A DNA stretch of 64,000 nucleotides from Rufibacter roseolus (GCF_017916365.1 NZ_JAFMSU010000003.1:62001-126000), one strand, 5' to 3'; counted from the stretch's first letter, positions 44,346 to 53,745 are shown. Numbers and translations are program-made. The notes: generated from the letters alone by a model not told the origin.

Positions 44346-45602
44346 TTATTGCGGTTTGCAGAGCTTTCCACGTTTCCAGACCATGGCTGGTTTCAGTTTG
44401 CCTTGATGATACAGTATTTCACGGTAATCTGCCGTCGGGAAAGCGACCATATCGGCCAGCAGGCCGGGTAACAGGCGACCCCGGTCCTCCAGGCGTAAGG
44501 CGTGGGCTGCCCGGAAGGTTATGCCGGCAAACGTCTCAGTGAGGGTCAGTTTTTCGGCGGCTCCCAGTAACGCAGCCTGGAGCAGCAGATCACCCATAGG
44601 CGCCGAGCCAGGATTCCAGTCGGTGGCAATGGCCACACAGAGGCCTCCGTCCAGGAACTGGCGGACAGGCGCAAAGGTCATCCCCAGGCCTAGGGAGGCT
44701 CCCGGCAGCACAGTGGCCACCACCTCAGCGGCTTTCAATTGCGCAATTTCATCGGGTCCGCTGGCCTCCAGGTGATCTGCGCTGGCGGCTTTTACCTGCC
44801 CCGCCACTTGGCTACCTCCGGTACTGAACTGATCTGCATGCACGGTCACCTCGAACCCTAGAGCTTGGGCGCCTTGCAGGTAAGCCAAGGCTTCGGCCTC
44901 AGTGAAGGCGGTGTCTTCAATGAAGATATCTACCCGCTGGGCAAGGTTTTGCTCTTTTACTTTCGGGAGCAGTTCCTGTAAAATGTGCTGTAAATAAGCG
45001 CCTGCATCTGAGAACTCAGGAGGGCGCATATGGGCAGCCAGGCAGGTAGGCACCAGATCTAAGGCCAATTGCTGGTCTGTTTCTTTAATGGCTTGCAGCA
45101 TTTTGAGTTCCTCGGCTACCGCGAGGCCGTAGCCGCTTTTCACCTCGCTGGTGGTCACGCCCTCGGCCAGGTGCCGCTTTCCCCGATTAATGATTCCTTG
45201 CACCAATTCTTCCTGAGAAGCGGCCCTGGTTTTGGAGACGGTATCCAGGATGCCGCCACCGCTGCGGGCAATCTCCAGGTAACTTTTCCCGGCTACCCGC
45301 AAGGCATAATCGCGGGCTCTGGATCCCGCAAAACACAGGTGCGTGTGGGCATCTATGAACCCGGGCAATAGCACCATGGGCTCTTCTATCTTTTGCAACC
45401 TGTAATGCCGGACTTCCGCTTCCTGCGCCAACTCTGCATAGGAACCCACCTGCTCAATCTTCTCCCCTTTAATGAGGACACCCGCGTTTTCCAGCACCTC
45501 CAATTGTCCGTCATCTAGCGCCCCGTTCAACGGCAAACCTGCCATGGTAATAATCTGACTGAAAGGCCCGATGAGGGTAAAGCGGTCTAGGTCTTCTAGC
45601 AT
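44346..45602 (-). CDS. hutI: imidazolonepropionase
   Basis: A 418-residue amidohydrolase that opens the ring of 4-imidazolone-5-propionate to give formimidoylglutamate. The metal site GFIDAHTHLCFAGSR and the later HADQFSTGG, DHLEASG and ATDWNPGS motifs are intact. The start is set at MLEDLDRF: a longer frame runs upstream but crosses a repeat (45749-45822) and encodes no family sequence. hutG follows after 46 bases and is probably cotranscribed. hutU lies upstream across a repeat cluster. Confidence 0.94.
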   Translation of the reverse strand: MLEDLDRFTLIGPFSQIITMAGLPLNGALDDGQLEVLENAGVLIKGEKIEQVGSYAELAQEAEVRHYRLQKIEEPMVLLPGFIDAHTHLCFAGSRARDYALRVAGKSYLEIARSGGGILDTVSKTRAASQEELVQGIINRGKRHLAEGVTTSEVKSGYGLAVAEELKMLQAIKETDQQLALDLVPTCLAAHMRPPEFSDAGAYLQHILQELLPKVKEQNLAQRVDIFIEDTAFTEAEALAYLQGAQALGFEVTVHADQFSTGGSQVAGQVKAASADHLEASGPDEIAQLKAAEVVATVLPGASLGLGMTFAPVRQFLDGGLCVAIATDWNPGSAPMGDLLLQAALLGAAEKLTLTETFAGITFRAAHALRLEDRGRLLPGLLADMVAFPTADYREILYHQGKLKPAMVWKRGKLCKPQ

Positions 45603-45748
45603 TGGGTTCAAGGTTCTGGCGGGAAGTAGTGCAGGTAGCAAGTTAATGACTGTTGCTTTGCAAAAATGGTTTTTAGGCTCTTTTATGAAAAACAGGCGGA
45701 AAATGCCAAATAGAAGAAAGCAGGTTATAACCAGTAAACAATGTCGAT

Positions 45749-45822
45749 GTAGGGGCAATCCCTTGTGGTTGCCCAATTACGATTGTCGCTGCATTAGGGC
45801 AACCACAAGGGATTGCCCCTAC
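45749..45822. repeat. inverted repeat, 26-bp perfect arms
   Basis: Arms 45749-45774 and 45797-45822 are perfect reverse complements (core gggcaaccacaagggattgc). The same core occurs at 2442-2463 inside the repeat before pbpC. Confidence 0.9.
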
Positions 45823-45900
45823 AGAATCAGATTCATCGTTGGCACGAGCTTGCAGCTCTTGTCCGCACGCATTTCTGATCTCAGGCTTTAGATTGCCCTT

Positions 45901-45930
45901 TCCTGGGTCTGTCCCCTGACAGACCCAGGA
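45901..45930. repeat. hairpin with 13-bp perfect stem
   Basis: tcctgggtctgtc pairs perfectly with gacagacccagga across a four-base loop (ccct). Confidence 0.85.
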
Positions 45931-46012
45931 AATGATAAAGTAAAAAATGTGCGTTGTCCTGTCACAAGGGACAGGCCGAGGTGGAGAATTGCCCCTACTT
46001 TATTCAATACCC

Positions 46013-46128
46013 CGCTGGCGCGAGCCTCCGGCTCGTGCCCAACCGCATTGCTGATAATTACAACCTTGGTAATGAGCAAAAGAAGATCGGGAATATGTGC
46101 GGACACGAGCCGGAGGCTCGCGCCAGCG
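46013..46128. repeat. inverted repeat, 25-bp perfect arms (REP-like)
   Basis: Arms 46013-46037 (cgctggcgcgagcctccggc...) and 46104-46128 are perfect reverse complements with 66 bases between. Each arm itself contains a gagcctccggctc hairpin, the style of REP sequences. Confidence 0.9.
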
Positions 46129-46252
46129 AAAATTAATTCACTAAGATCAGGTTCCACAAATCAGATATCGTGGAGACAAGACGGTGCCTGGTCTCTACAT
46201 AGATTGCAAAAACCTGGGATTTGACCACTAGCCAGAGGGTCTCTCCTAACAT

Positions 46253-47965
46253 CTATAACTCCAGCCCGAACTTCTCAGCGTTTTCCTGGGCGGTTTCATA
46301 GCCGGCATCGGCGTGGCGGAAGATGCCAAGGGCGGGGTCATTGTGCAGCACGCGATGGAGGCAGCGGTCTGCGCGGTCGGTGCCATCGGCTAGGATAACC
46401 ATGCCGGCGTGCTGGGAATAGCCCATGCCTACACCGCCGCCGTGGTGGAAGGAAATCCAGGTGGCGCCGCCACTGGCGTTGGCCATGAGATTGAGGAGGG
46501 GCCAGTCAGAGACGGCATCGGAACCGTCTTTCATGCCCTCGGTCTCACGGTACGGAGAGGCCACAGAGCCGCAGTCCAGGTGGTCCCTGCCGATGACGAT
46601 AGGGGCTTTTATTTTGCCTTCGCGTACCAGTTGGTTGAATAGCAGACCTGCTTTTTCACGCTCGCCCATGCCCAGCCAGCAGATACGGCTGGGAAGTCCC
46701 TGGAACGCCACTTTCAACTCGGCTTGCAGGAGCCAATTGATCATGTGTGTGTTTTTGGGGAAAAGCGCTTTCAGGGCCTCATCGGTTACTTTGATGTCCT
46801 CGGGATCACCTGAGAGCGCCGCCCATCGGAACGGGCCTTTGCCCTCGCAAAACAGCGGCCTGATGAACTCCGGCACAAAGCCGGGGATCTCAAAGGCCCG
46901 GGGTTCGCCGCCCTGCTGGGCGAATTCGCGCAGGTTGTTGCCATAGTCAAAAGTTACGCTGCCACGGCGTTTGAGTTCCAGCATGAAACCCACGTGGCGG
47001 GCCATGCTCTTGAGGGACTGCACCCGGTACTGCTCAGGGTCTCTTTCCCGCAGGGCCAGGGCCTGGGGCAAACACATGCCGTGGGGCACGTAGCCGTTCA
47101 TAGGATCGTGGGCCGACGTCTGGTCGGTGAGGATATCTGGGGTGATGCCGTCCTGGATGAGCTGCTCCAGCACATCGCCAATGTCGCCCACCAGGCCAAT
47201 GGAAACGGCTTCGCCCTTGTCTTTGGCGGCCAGGGCCAGGCGCACGGCCTCGCGGTAATCAAAGGTCATTTTGTCTATGTAGCGGGTCTCCAGGCGTTTT
47301 TTGATGCGCTCGGGGTCAATGTCCACGCCCAAGAAGGTGGCGCCTGCCATGGTCGCTGCCAGGGGTTGGGCTCCGCCCATGCCACCCAGGCCGCCGCTCA
47401 CCACCAGTTTGTGGCGCAGATCGCCGCAGTAGTGCTGCCGGGCGCAAGCCGCGAAAGTCTCATAAGTGCCCTGCAGAATGCCCTGTGTCCCGATGTAGAT
47501 CCAGGAACCGGCCGTCATCTGCCCGTACATCATGAGGCCGCGCTCCCGCAGCTGGTTAAAATGCTCCCACGTTGCCCACTTGGGCACAAGGTTACTGTTG
47601 GCGATGAGCACGCGCGGCGCCTCGGCGTGGCTTCTGACCTTGCCCACCGGTTTCCCGCTCTGGATAAGCAAACTCTCGTCTTCCTCCAGCGTCAGGAGCA
47701 GCTCTACAATCTTGCGGGCATCCTGTGGCGTGCGCGCTGCCTGCCCAATGCCACCGTATACCACCAGCCGTTCCGGGTCCTCGGCCACCTCTTCAGACAG
47801 GTTATTCAAAAACATCCGGAGGGCGGCTTCTGCCTGCCAGTTCTTCGCGTGGAGCGTGGACCCCACCGGCGGAATGTACACGGGGTGGTTTGCGTAAGTC
47901 TGGATGAACTCTTCTACAGAAAGCTTGGGTGAGGAGGCGGGGCGGGACAGAGAGATAGTTTCCAT
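46253..47965 (-). CDS. hutU: urocanate hydratase
   Basis: A 570-residue NAD-dependent enzyme that hydrates urocanate to imidazolonepropionate, the second step of histidine breakdown. Family phrases include [51 protein letters not shown] in the NAD-binding part and [16 protein letters not shown] near the C-terminus. The start is placed at METISLSR, giving the usual family length; an ATG 16 codons upstream is possible. The first enzyme of the pathway, histidine ammonia-lyase (hutH), is not in this window. A repeat cluster separates this gene from hutI on the same strand. Confidence 0.96.
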   Translation of the reverse strand: METISLSRPASSPKLSVEEFIQTYANHPVYIPPVGSTLHAKNWQAEAALRMFLNNLSEEVAEDPERLVVYGGIGQAARTPQDARKIVELLLTLEEDESLLIQSGKPVGKVRSHAEAPRVLIANSNLVPKWATWEHFNQLRERGLMMYGQMTAGSWIYIGTQGILQGTYETFAACARQHYCGDLRHKLVVSGGLGGMGGAQPLAATMAGATFLGVDIDPERIKKRLETRYIDKMTFDYREAVRLALAAKDKGEAVSIGLVGDIGDVLEQLIQDGITPDILTDQTSAHDPMNGYVPHGMCLPQALALRERDPEQYRVQSLKSMARHVGFMLELKRRGSVTFDYGNNLREFAQQGGEPRAFEIPGFVPEFIRPLFCEGKGPFRWAALSGDPEDIKVTDEALKALFPKNTHMINWLLQAELKVAFQGLPSRICWLGMGEREKAGLLFNQLVREGKIKAPIVIGRDHLDCGSVASPYRETEGMKDGSDAVSDWPLLNLMANASGGATWISFHHGGGVGMGYSQHAGMVILADGTDRADRCLHRVLHNDPALGIFRHADAGYETAQENAEKFGLEL

Positions 47966-48077
47966 GGGGACAGAGTGGTTTAGTGCTAAAAAGGAAGGCT
48001 TGGGCAATAACAATCCATTAATTTACTAAAAATTCTTAATTTGATTACAAATGCGTAACACAAATCTGGTGGAATTT

Positions 48078-48116
48078 TGTTTTTAGGTTCCTTTACGTAA
48101 AATAGGCTTAAAACAG
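48078..48116. repeat. dispersed palindrome copy
   Basis: The pattern tgtttttaggttcctttacgtaaa...aggcttaaaacag is an imperfect family copy between the divergent hutU and VF530 genes. Confidence 0.55.
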
Positions 48117-48196
48117 GATACGGTAAGCAGCACAAAACCACGAAGCCATTCTATTACCCGGAGAGGGGCATCCGCGTAAACTCAGGGAGAAAAGAC

Positions 48197-48204
48197 TACC
48201 TTTG
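48197..48204 (+). promoter_or_regulatory. candidate -7 promoter box for the VF530 gene
   Basis: TACCTTTG matches TAnnTTTG exactly, 10 bases before the ATG at 48215. This implies a very short leader, an arrangement I consider common in this phylum. Confidence 0.5.
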
Positions 48205-48214
48205 TCCTGGAAAT

Positions 48215-48430
48215 ATGGAAGAACAGAAAAACAACCCCTTGCACGGGAAAACACTAGAGATGATTCTGGTGCTGCTGGTAGACCATTACGGGTGGGAAGA
48301 ACTGGGCGACCGCATCAGGATCAACAGCTTCACGCACAACCCCAGCATCAAGTCCAGCCTAGCCTTTCTGCGAAAAACGCCTTGGGCGCGCAAGAAAGTA
48401 GAAGACCTTTACCTGCGCACCTTCGCCTGA
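48215..48430 (+). CDS. VF530 family small DNA-binding protein (DUF2132)
   Basis: A 71-residue protein of the VF530/DUF2132 family. Family phrases are [40 protein letters not shown] and TPWARKKVE. The family has a small alpha-helical fold and is described as DNA-binding; its cellular role is unknown. Length is normal. It stands alone, with a TAnnTTTG box 10 bases upstream. Confidence 0.92.
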   Translation: MEEQKNNPLHGKTLEMILVLLVDHYGWEELGDRIRINSFTHNPSIKSSLAFLRKTPWARKKVEDLYLRTFA

Positions 48431-48611
48431 TAGCTTGTATAAATTTTGGATTGGTAAGCGAAAAGGGCAAACTCAGGTTCTTGCTATGGACATTTGCAGC
48501 ACCAAAGACAAAGTTTACACATGCCCAGAGGTTTTCTTTTCAGGGGCTTGCCGCCAAAAAGGTGGCGTACATTTTTCCGCACACGTATAGTATTCAGAAT
48601 CAGCACAAGAC

Positions 48612-49847
48612 ATGCCAACAGATAACACCATTCGGCTCAACAAATTCATCAGCGACTCGGGCTTCTGCTCGCGCCGCGAGGCCGACAATTACATAGACGA
48701 AGGCCGCGTCACCATCAATGACCGTACCGCCAAAAAAGGCGCCACCGTGAAGCCCGGCGACAAAGTGGCCGTGGACGGCGAGGCCATCAAAACCCGCAAA
48801 CCCAGCGACCGGCCCATTTACATCGCTTTCAACAAGCCCACCGGCGTCACCACCACCACCGATACCAAGGACAAGAAGAACATCATTGACTTCATTGGCT
48901 ACCCCAAGCGCATCTTCCCTATCGGGCGCCTGGACAATGCCTCTGAAGGACTCATCTTCCTGACCAATGACGGTGACATTGTTAACAAGATCCTGCGCGC
49001 CGACAACAACCACGAGAAAGAGTACGTGGTGATGGTGGACAAGCCCGTGACCGATGACTTCATCCAGAAGATGAGCAACGGCGTGCGCCTCTTTGAGGGC
49101 GTGACCAAGAAGTGCTTTGTGCAGCAGCAGGGCCACAAGGGCTTCAGGATCATCCTGACGCAGGGACTGAACCGCCAGATCCGGCGCATGTGCGAAGCAC
49201 TAGGCTACAAAGTGGAGCGCCTCAAGCGCACGCGCATCATGACCGTGAAACTAGACGATCTGCCTACCGGCCACTGGCGCTACCTCACCCTGGAGGAAAT
49301 CAAATCCATCAACCAACTGGTGGCGGAGTCTTCCAAGACTGAGGATGCCTCCTCGTGGGGGAAAGAAGCGGCCCGCGCTGCCAGAAAAGCCGATGCGGCC
49401 GACCAGGCAGATGAAGACGAGGTAACCGAGGAGTTCGGAGTGAAAGTGCATCGTGTGGCCCGGCCCCAGCGCACAACCCAGGAGTACGTGAACCCCAAGT
49501 CAAAAGCAGTCCGCAGACCCAAGGAAGACGATACCGCCAACCGCCGCCCTGCGCCCGCGTCTAAGGCTGCCCCCACCAGAAAACCCAAAGCAGACCGCGA
49601 CGACTTCTATGACGATGACTTCGCTTCTGAAAGACCAGCCAGAGCCTCCTCTGAGCGCAAGCCCAAAGCCTCTGGGGGTAAGAACCTGAAAACCAAATCT
49701 GAGCACGCTTCCAAAAAGACCCCTCGGTCGCCCAAAGGTTCGCTGGCCCCCAGAAATCCCAAAGCCAAAGCAACCCGCAAGCCCAAACCAGCCGGTGACC
49801 AGACGCCCAAAAGAACGGCCGGTACCCGTGGCAGAGGCAGACGGTAA
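48612..49847 (+). CDS. rluF: 23S rRNA pseudouridine synthase RluF with long basic tail
   Basis: A 411-residue protein. An N-terminal S4 RNA-binding domain (about 7-60, LNKFISDSGFCSRREADNYI) is followed by the RluB/E/F-type catalytic domain (about 65-240) with catalytic D108 in GRLDNASEGL and the motif LTQGLNRQIRRMC. RluF modifies U2604 of 23S rRNA in E. coli; the NRQIRRMCEALGYKV phrase fits RluF. The last 165 residues are a low-complexity tail rich in Lys, Arg, Pro and Ser that typical E. coli RluF lacks. Such tails are seen in Bacteroidota and may aid RNA binding. Confidence 0.93.
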   Translation: MPTDNTIRLNKFISDSGFCSRREADNYIDEGRVTINDRTAKKGATVKPGDKVAVDGEAIKTRKPSDRPIYIAFNKPTGVTTTTDTKDKKNIIDFIGYPKRIFPIGRLDNASEGLIFLTNDGDIVNKILRADNNHEKEYVVMVDKPVTDDFIQKMSNGVRLFEGVTKKCFVQQQGHKGFRIILTQGLNRQIRRMCEALGYKVERLKRTRIMTVKLDDLPTGHWRYLTLEEIKSINQLVAESSKTEDASSWGKEAARAARKADAADQADEDEVTEEFGVKVHRVARPQRTTQEYVNPKSKAVRRPKEDDTANRRPAPASKAAPTRKPKADRDDFYDDDFASERPARASSERKPKASGGKNLKTKSEHASKKTPRSPKGSLAPRNPKAKATRKPKPAGDQTPKRTAGTRGRGRR

Positions 49848-49879
49848 AAGCCAGATTAAGCTATTTCATTTATAAGCCA

Positions 49880-49925
49880 GAAGCGTTTAGTACCTGTTTC
49901 AAGAAAAACGGGGCCTAAACGCTTC
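49880..49925. repeat. dispersed palindrome copy
   Basis: The stem gaagcgtttag / ctaaacgcttc is perfect over 11 bases, 32 bases after the rluF stop. It is a good terminator candidate. Confidence 0.75.
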
Positions 49926-50026
49926 TCTCGTTTACAGGCACCAAACAACCCACCCGGCTAGCAATTTTGGCCTTTACTGGAAAAAGCGCTTTCTTTCGCC
50001 TAGCAATTAACCCCGATTTGCCCGCC

Positions 50027-50794
50027 ATGACCCACACCGCCTACGAAGAAAAAGCGCTCCAGGAGCTACGTGAGTGGCAGCAGCAGATGCTGAGGGAACC
50101 ATCTTTGCTTAACCATCTGGCCCGGGGTATGCAGCAGAAGCTCAACAGCTACATCCCTGAGAAGGTGCACAAGGCCATTACGGCGGCCATCAAGCAAATG
50201 ATCAGGGTGGTGCTGTTTGGCGCGCGGCACACCACGGGCAGCGCCTTCGCGCATGCCACGCTGGAACTGCAGGAGAATGTGGTGCGTGACCGCATTGAAT
50301 TCTACAAGAAAACAGCCGCCGCCGAAGGGGGCATCACGGGCGCGGGCGGCTTCTTGCTGGGTCTCGCCGATTTCCCGCTGCTGCTGAGCATCAAGCTGAA
50401 GATGCTGTTTGATATTGCCGCGCTCTATGGCCACTCCGTGGATGATTACCGCGAGCGGGTGTACCTTTTGCACATCTTCCAACTGGCGTTCAGCGGACAG
50501 CAGCAGCGCCGCGAGGTGTACCTGCAGATGGTAGACTGGGAAACCCAGAAGCTGCACCTTCCCGAGGACATCCACCAGTTTGACTGGCGCACCTTCCAGC
50601 AGGAGTACCGTGACTACATTGACCTGGCCAAAATGGCACAACTCATTCCGGTCATCGGGGCACCCGTGGGCGCGGTAGTCAATTACCGGCTCCTCCAGAA
50701 ACTGGGCATCACGGCCATGAACGCCTACCGCATACGCTGGAAAGAACAATCCACTTTGAACCTGCTCACCCCGGCAGATGATTCTATCCTGTGA
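50027..50794 (+). CDS. EcsC family protein
   Basis: A 255-residue protein of the EcsC family, named for a gene beside the B. subtilis EcsAB transporter; its biochemical role is not established. It has amphipathic helices and a glycine-rich hydrophobic segment (GGITGAGGFLLGLADFPLLLSIKLKML, cited here in parts: GGITGAGGFLLGLADF) typical of the family, and a second one (IPVIGAPVGAVVNYRLLQKLG). It probably associates with membranes. The ATG at 50027 is chosen over an upstream TTG. It appears monocistronic; a weak palindrome remnant lies at 50839-50878. Confidence 0.85.
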   Translation: MTHTAYEEKALQELREWQQQMLREPSLLNHLARGMQQKLNSYIPEKVHKAITAAIKQMIRVVLFGARHTTGSAFAHATLELQENVVRDRIEFYKKTAAAEGGITGAGGFLLGLADFPLLLSIKLKMLFDIAALYGHSVDDYRERVYLLHIFQLAFSGQQQRREVYLQMVDWETQKLHLPEDIHQFDWRTFQQEYRDYIDLAKMAQLIPVIGAPVGAVVNYRLLQKLGITAMNAYRIRWKEQSTLNLLTPADDSIL

Positions 50795-51027
50795 TTATCC
50801 TTAGAAGCCCATCCTTCTAAAGGGGACATTAAAGCTCGTTATTTCAGGGACAGATTCTTAAAAACGGCCTAAAAATAAAGGAAGTCTCCAAAGGTTACCT
50901 CTCTAAGATAAATCCTAGAAATAGGGCGCTGCAACCTATAATTTATTAACACGTTGCTAAGAACAGCACTGCCCGCGCTGCGGGTTTGTACTGACTGTAA
51001 TACTACTTGAGCCTTAACCCTACCGCT

Positions 51028-52509
51028 ATGAAAAATCTATTCACTTATAGTTTGGCCACCGCGGCCATTCTATTGTTTAACTCCTGCGCCACGAACCCAG
51101 TTACCGGAAAAAGAGACATCAACTTTGTGTCTGAGGAACAGGAGGTAGCCATGGGCATGCAAGCCGATCCGGGCATAGTAGCCCAGTTCGGATTGGTGCA
51201 GAACCCCACCCTGCAAAAGTTCATCCAGGAGAAAGGCCAGCAGATGGCCACAATCTCGCACCGGCCTAACCTCAAATACGAATTCAAGATCGTGGACTCT
51301 CCCGTGCTGAACGCCTTTGCGGTGCCGGGCGGCTACGTGTATTTCACCCGTGGCATAATGGCGCACTTCAACTCTGAGGCGCAGTTCGCCGGGGTTTTGG
51401 GCCACGAGATCGGGCACATCACGGCCCGGCACTCGGCGCAGCAGCAAAGCAAGGCCACGCTCACCCAAGTGTTGCTCATAGGCGGCATGATCGCCTCCCC
51501 TACCTTGGCACAATACGGAAATGAGCTCATGCAAGGGGCCGGCCTGCTGTTCCTGAAATTCGGGCGCGACGATGAGCGCCAGTCAGATGAGTTAGGCGTG
51601 GAATACTCCACCAAAATTGGTTACGATGCCAGCCACATGGCCGATTTCTTCCAGACACTGCAGCGGCAAACGGAGCAGGGTGGCCAGGGCCGAATCCCGG
51701 AGTGGCAGTCTACCCACCCCGATCCTGCCAACCGCTACACCACTGTGCACCAGCTCGCCGAACAATGGAAACAGAAAACCCCTGCCGCCAACCTGAAAGA
51801 AGGGCGTGATAGCTACCTGCGCATGATTGACGGGCTCATCTACGGGGAGGATCCCAAACAGGGCTTCGTGGAGAACAGCACCTTCTACCACCCAGAGCTG
51901 AAGTTCCAGTTCCCCATCCCGGCCGGATGGCAGCACCAGAACTCACCGCAACAAGTGCAGATGGCGCCCAAAGACGGCAAAGCCCTGATGTTCCTGCGCC
52001 TGGCCCAAGGCAACTCCCTGGAAGCCGCGGCCCAAAAAATGCTCACCGATAACCAACTGCAGGCCATAGAGTCTAAACAGGTGACCGTAAACGGCATGCC
52101 CGCCCTGGCCGTGATCTCACAGCAGGCACCGCAGCAACAGCAACAGCAACAGCAGCAACAAGCCCAGCAACAGCAGGCGGCGCCCATTCAGGCTTTGAGC
52201 TATTTTATCCAGTACGGCGGCAACATCTACAACCTTACCGGGGTGACCACCGCTACTGACTTCAACACCTATTTCCCGTATTTCAATGGTACCATGCAGA
52301 ACTTCCGGCAACTCTCTGACCCGGATAAACTCAACCGGAAACCTGAGGTGGTCAGAATCAAAACCGTGAGAACTGCGGCTCCCTTGTCTCAGGTGCTTCA
52401 GTCCTACAACGTACCAAGCAAACGCTTTGAGGAAATGGCCATCTTGAACGGCATGCAGTTAACCGACCGCGTAGCAGCCAATACTTTGATTAAGGTGATT
52501 GAAAAGTAG
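51028..52509 (+). CDS. M48 family metalloprotease lipoprotein with polyQ and LysM-like C-terminus
   Basis: A 493-residue lipoprotein. The signal sequence ends in a lipobox (LLFNSC, Cys near residue 19). The M48 zinc peptidase domain (about 30-265) has HEIGH (H126, E127, H130) followed by ITARH, and the third ligand Glu in ERQSDELGVEY. A second domain (about 280-440) resembles a PsbP- or lipocalin-like beta fold and is interrupted by a glutamine run. The C-terminal 50 residues (SQVLQSYNVPSKRFEEMAIL) look LysM-like. Related BepA/YfgC and LoiP proteins handle misfolded outer-membrane proteins; a similar envelope quality-control role is likely. A terminator follows at 52530. Confidence 0.92.
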   Translation: MKNLFTYSLATAAILLFNSCATNPVTGKRDINFVSEEQEVAMGMQADPGIVAQFGLVQNPTLQKFIQEKGQQMATISHRPNLKYEFKIVDSPVLNAFAVPGGYVYFTRGIMAHFNSEAQFAGVLGHEIGHITARHSAQQQSKATLTQVLLIGGMIASPTLAQYGNELMQGAGLLFLKFGRDDERQSDELGVEYSTKIGYDASHMADFFQTLQRQTEQGGQGRIPEWQSTHPDPANRYTTVHQLAEQWKQKTPAANLKEGRDSYLRMIDGLIYGEDPKQGFVENSTFYHPELKFQFPIPAGWQHQNSPQQVQMAPKDGKALMFLRLAQGNSLEAAAQKMLTDNQLQAIESKQVTVNGMPALAVISQQAPQQQQQQQQQQAQQQQAAPIQALSYFIQYGGNIYNLTGVTTATDFNTYFPYFNGTMQNFRQLSDPDKLNRKPEVVRIKTVRTAAPLSQVLQSYNVPSKRFEEMAILNGMQLTDRVAANTLIKVIEK

Positions 52510-52529
52510 ACCTGGAACCTTTCTAAAAC

Positions 52530-52562
52530 AAAAGCCGCTTCTGAACAGGAGCGGCTTTTTTA
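52530..52562. terminator. bidirectional terminator
   Basis: The stem aaaagccgct / agcggctttt with a T run lies between the convergent M48 protease and CvpA-CAP genes. Confidence 0.9.
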
Positions 52563-52583
52563 TGGGCGTTTTCTCAAAACTAT

Positions 52584-53540
52584 CTAATTCCGGAAGTTCT
52601 GAGTGATCATGAGCCGGCGGTCATTGCCCTGCAGCACGCCAATGCCTACCCGCCCGAAATTAGGCCGCAGAATGTTGGCGCGGTGCCCCGGGGAGTTCAT
52701 GAGTCCGTTGTGGGCAATGTCTAAGGTGGGCGCCAGGGCCAGGTTCTCGCCTGCTAACCGAAATAGGACCCTAGCCTTCCGGATGCGGTCAAACGGACTC
52801 CAGCCCTCGGGGGTGTAGTGGGAGAAATAGCCGCGGCGGAACATGTCTTCTGAGTGCAGGCGGGCCACCCGGCGCAAAGAAGTATCCGGGGCCAGGGGCC
52901 TCAGGTTTTGTTTGGCGCGTTCCTCGTTCACCAGTTGCAGCATCTCGGCCTCCAGATCGGGGCGGGGTTTCATGTTGGTGACCTTGTACGGCAACTCAAT
53001 CATCTCCTCGGTGCCCGGCTGCACCGTGAGTTTGCGTATGGTGCGGTTCAAGGCCTCGTCAAAAACCGGCGACAAGGCCATTTCAGCTTTCTCAGAAACA
53101 TAGGAGAACTTCGTAGCCAGGGTACTGCCCTGTACTTCCTCTTGTACATTGGGCGGTAGCGGGAAAGCCGTGAGTAGCACTACCACCAGGACCGCCGTCA
53201 CCAGCCCGCTCAGCAGGCCAGGAATCAGGCCCAGGATCTGGTTGGTTTTGGTTTTATGCACGTTGTAAGGCAACCTGGAAAGGACCCAATCGCCCAGCGC
53301 CTGGATAAGGATACTGGCCAAAACGGCTACCAGAAAAAAGGAGACCGGCAACAGCCAAAGCTCGTTCCAATCCACCACCTTTTCCAGCCAATTGGCTACG
53401 TAAGGGTATAAACTCAGGCCTAAAACCAAACTCCCCACCCACCTGACCAGGTCCAGCAGGCCATAGGTAAAACCCCGGTACCAACCCGTATAAAGGCTGG
53501 AGAGTATGATAAACAACAGAAGCAGGTCAACGTAGTTCAT
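52584..53540 (-). CDS. CvpA-CAP (SCP) fusion membrane protein
   Basis: A 318-residue protein joining two families. Residues 1-130 are a CvpA (colicin V production) membrane domain with four helices, including the loop GWYRGFTYGLLDLVRWVGSL. A linker (about 131-195) leads to a CAP/SCP domain (about 196-316) with the family's sites: LVNEERAKQNL, HSEDMFRRGYFSHYTPEGW, AGENLA and NSPGHRANILRPNFGRVGIG. The CAP domain should be periplasmic. Bacterial CAP domains are suspected to bind or hydrolyse envelope components, but no activity is certain. The same fusion is known from related bacteria. It is monocistronic. Confidence 0.92.
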   Translation of the reverse strand: MNYVDLLLLFIILSSLYTGWYRGFTYGLLDLVRWVGSLVLGLSLYPYVANWLEKVVDWNELWLLPVSFFLVAVLASILIQALGDWVLSRLPYNVHKTKTNQILGLIPGLLSGLVTAVLVVVLLTAFPLPPNVQEEVQGSTLATKFSYVSEKAEMALSPVFDEALNRTIRKLTVQPGTEEMIELPYKVTNMKPRPDLEAEMLQLVNEERAKQNLRPLAPDTSLRRVARLHSEDMFRRGYFSHYTPEGWSPFDRIRKARVLFRLAGENLALAPTLDIAHNGLMNSPGHRANILRPNFGRVGIGVLQGNDRRLMITQNFRN

Positions 53541-53745
53541 AGAAGGCGGGCTAGGGCTCTTTCGGGAGCTAAAAGCTACAAAATCTAAGGTGATTATCCG
53601 TTTCTTTTACCAACGCCCCGGCGGTTCTGTTACCCAACAAACCCTGCTTCTAAGAGGATAAAATACGGAATTTCGCCAAACCGGGGAAGCTGGCGCTTCT
53701 TCTGGCACCTTTTTTCGTATATCCGTTCAAAAAAAGACAAACAAG

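Larger units (their letters stand above)
45603..46252. other. repeat-rich gap inside the hut cluster
   Basis: About 650 bases between hutU and hutI hold at least four kinds of inverted repeat side by side: a degraded palindrome (45667-45708), a 26-bp arm repeat (45749-45822), a hairpin with 13-bp arms (45901-45930) and a 25-bp arm repeat (46013-46128). A single cacgagcttgcagctc-type arm lies near 45840-45870 and a small cctgtc/gacagg hairpin at 45958-45975. No gene is apparent. Confidence 0.8.

Noticed and set aside
45603-45776. Longer N-terminus of imidazolonepropionase
   Set aside because: The extension is encoded by repeat sequence (45749-45774) and adds residues not seen in the family.
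46994-47932. 312-codon open frame on the plus strand
   Set aside because: It is antisense to hutU, whose motifs are conserved throughout the same stretch.
51885-52311. Minus-strand frames with Cys-rich or Leu-rich runs
   Set aside because: They are the antisense reading of the glutamine codon run in the M48 gene.
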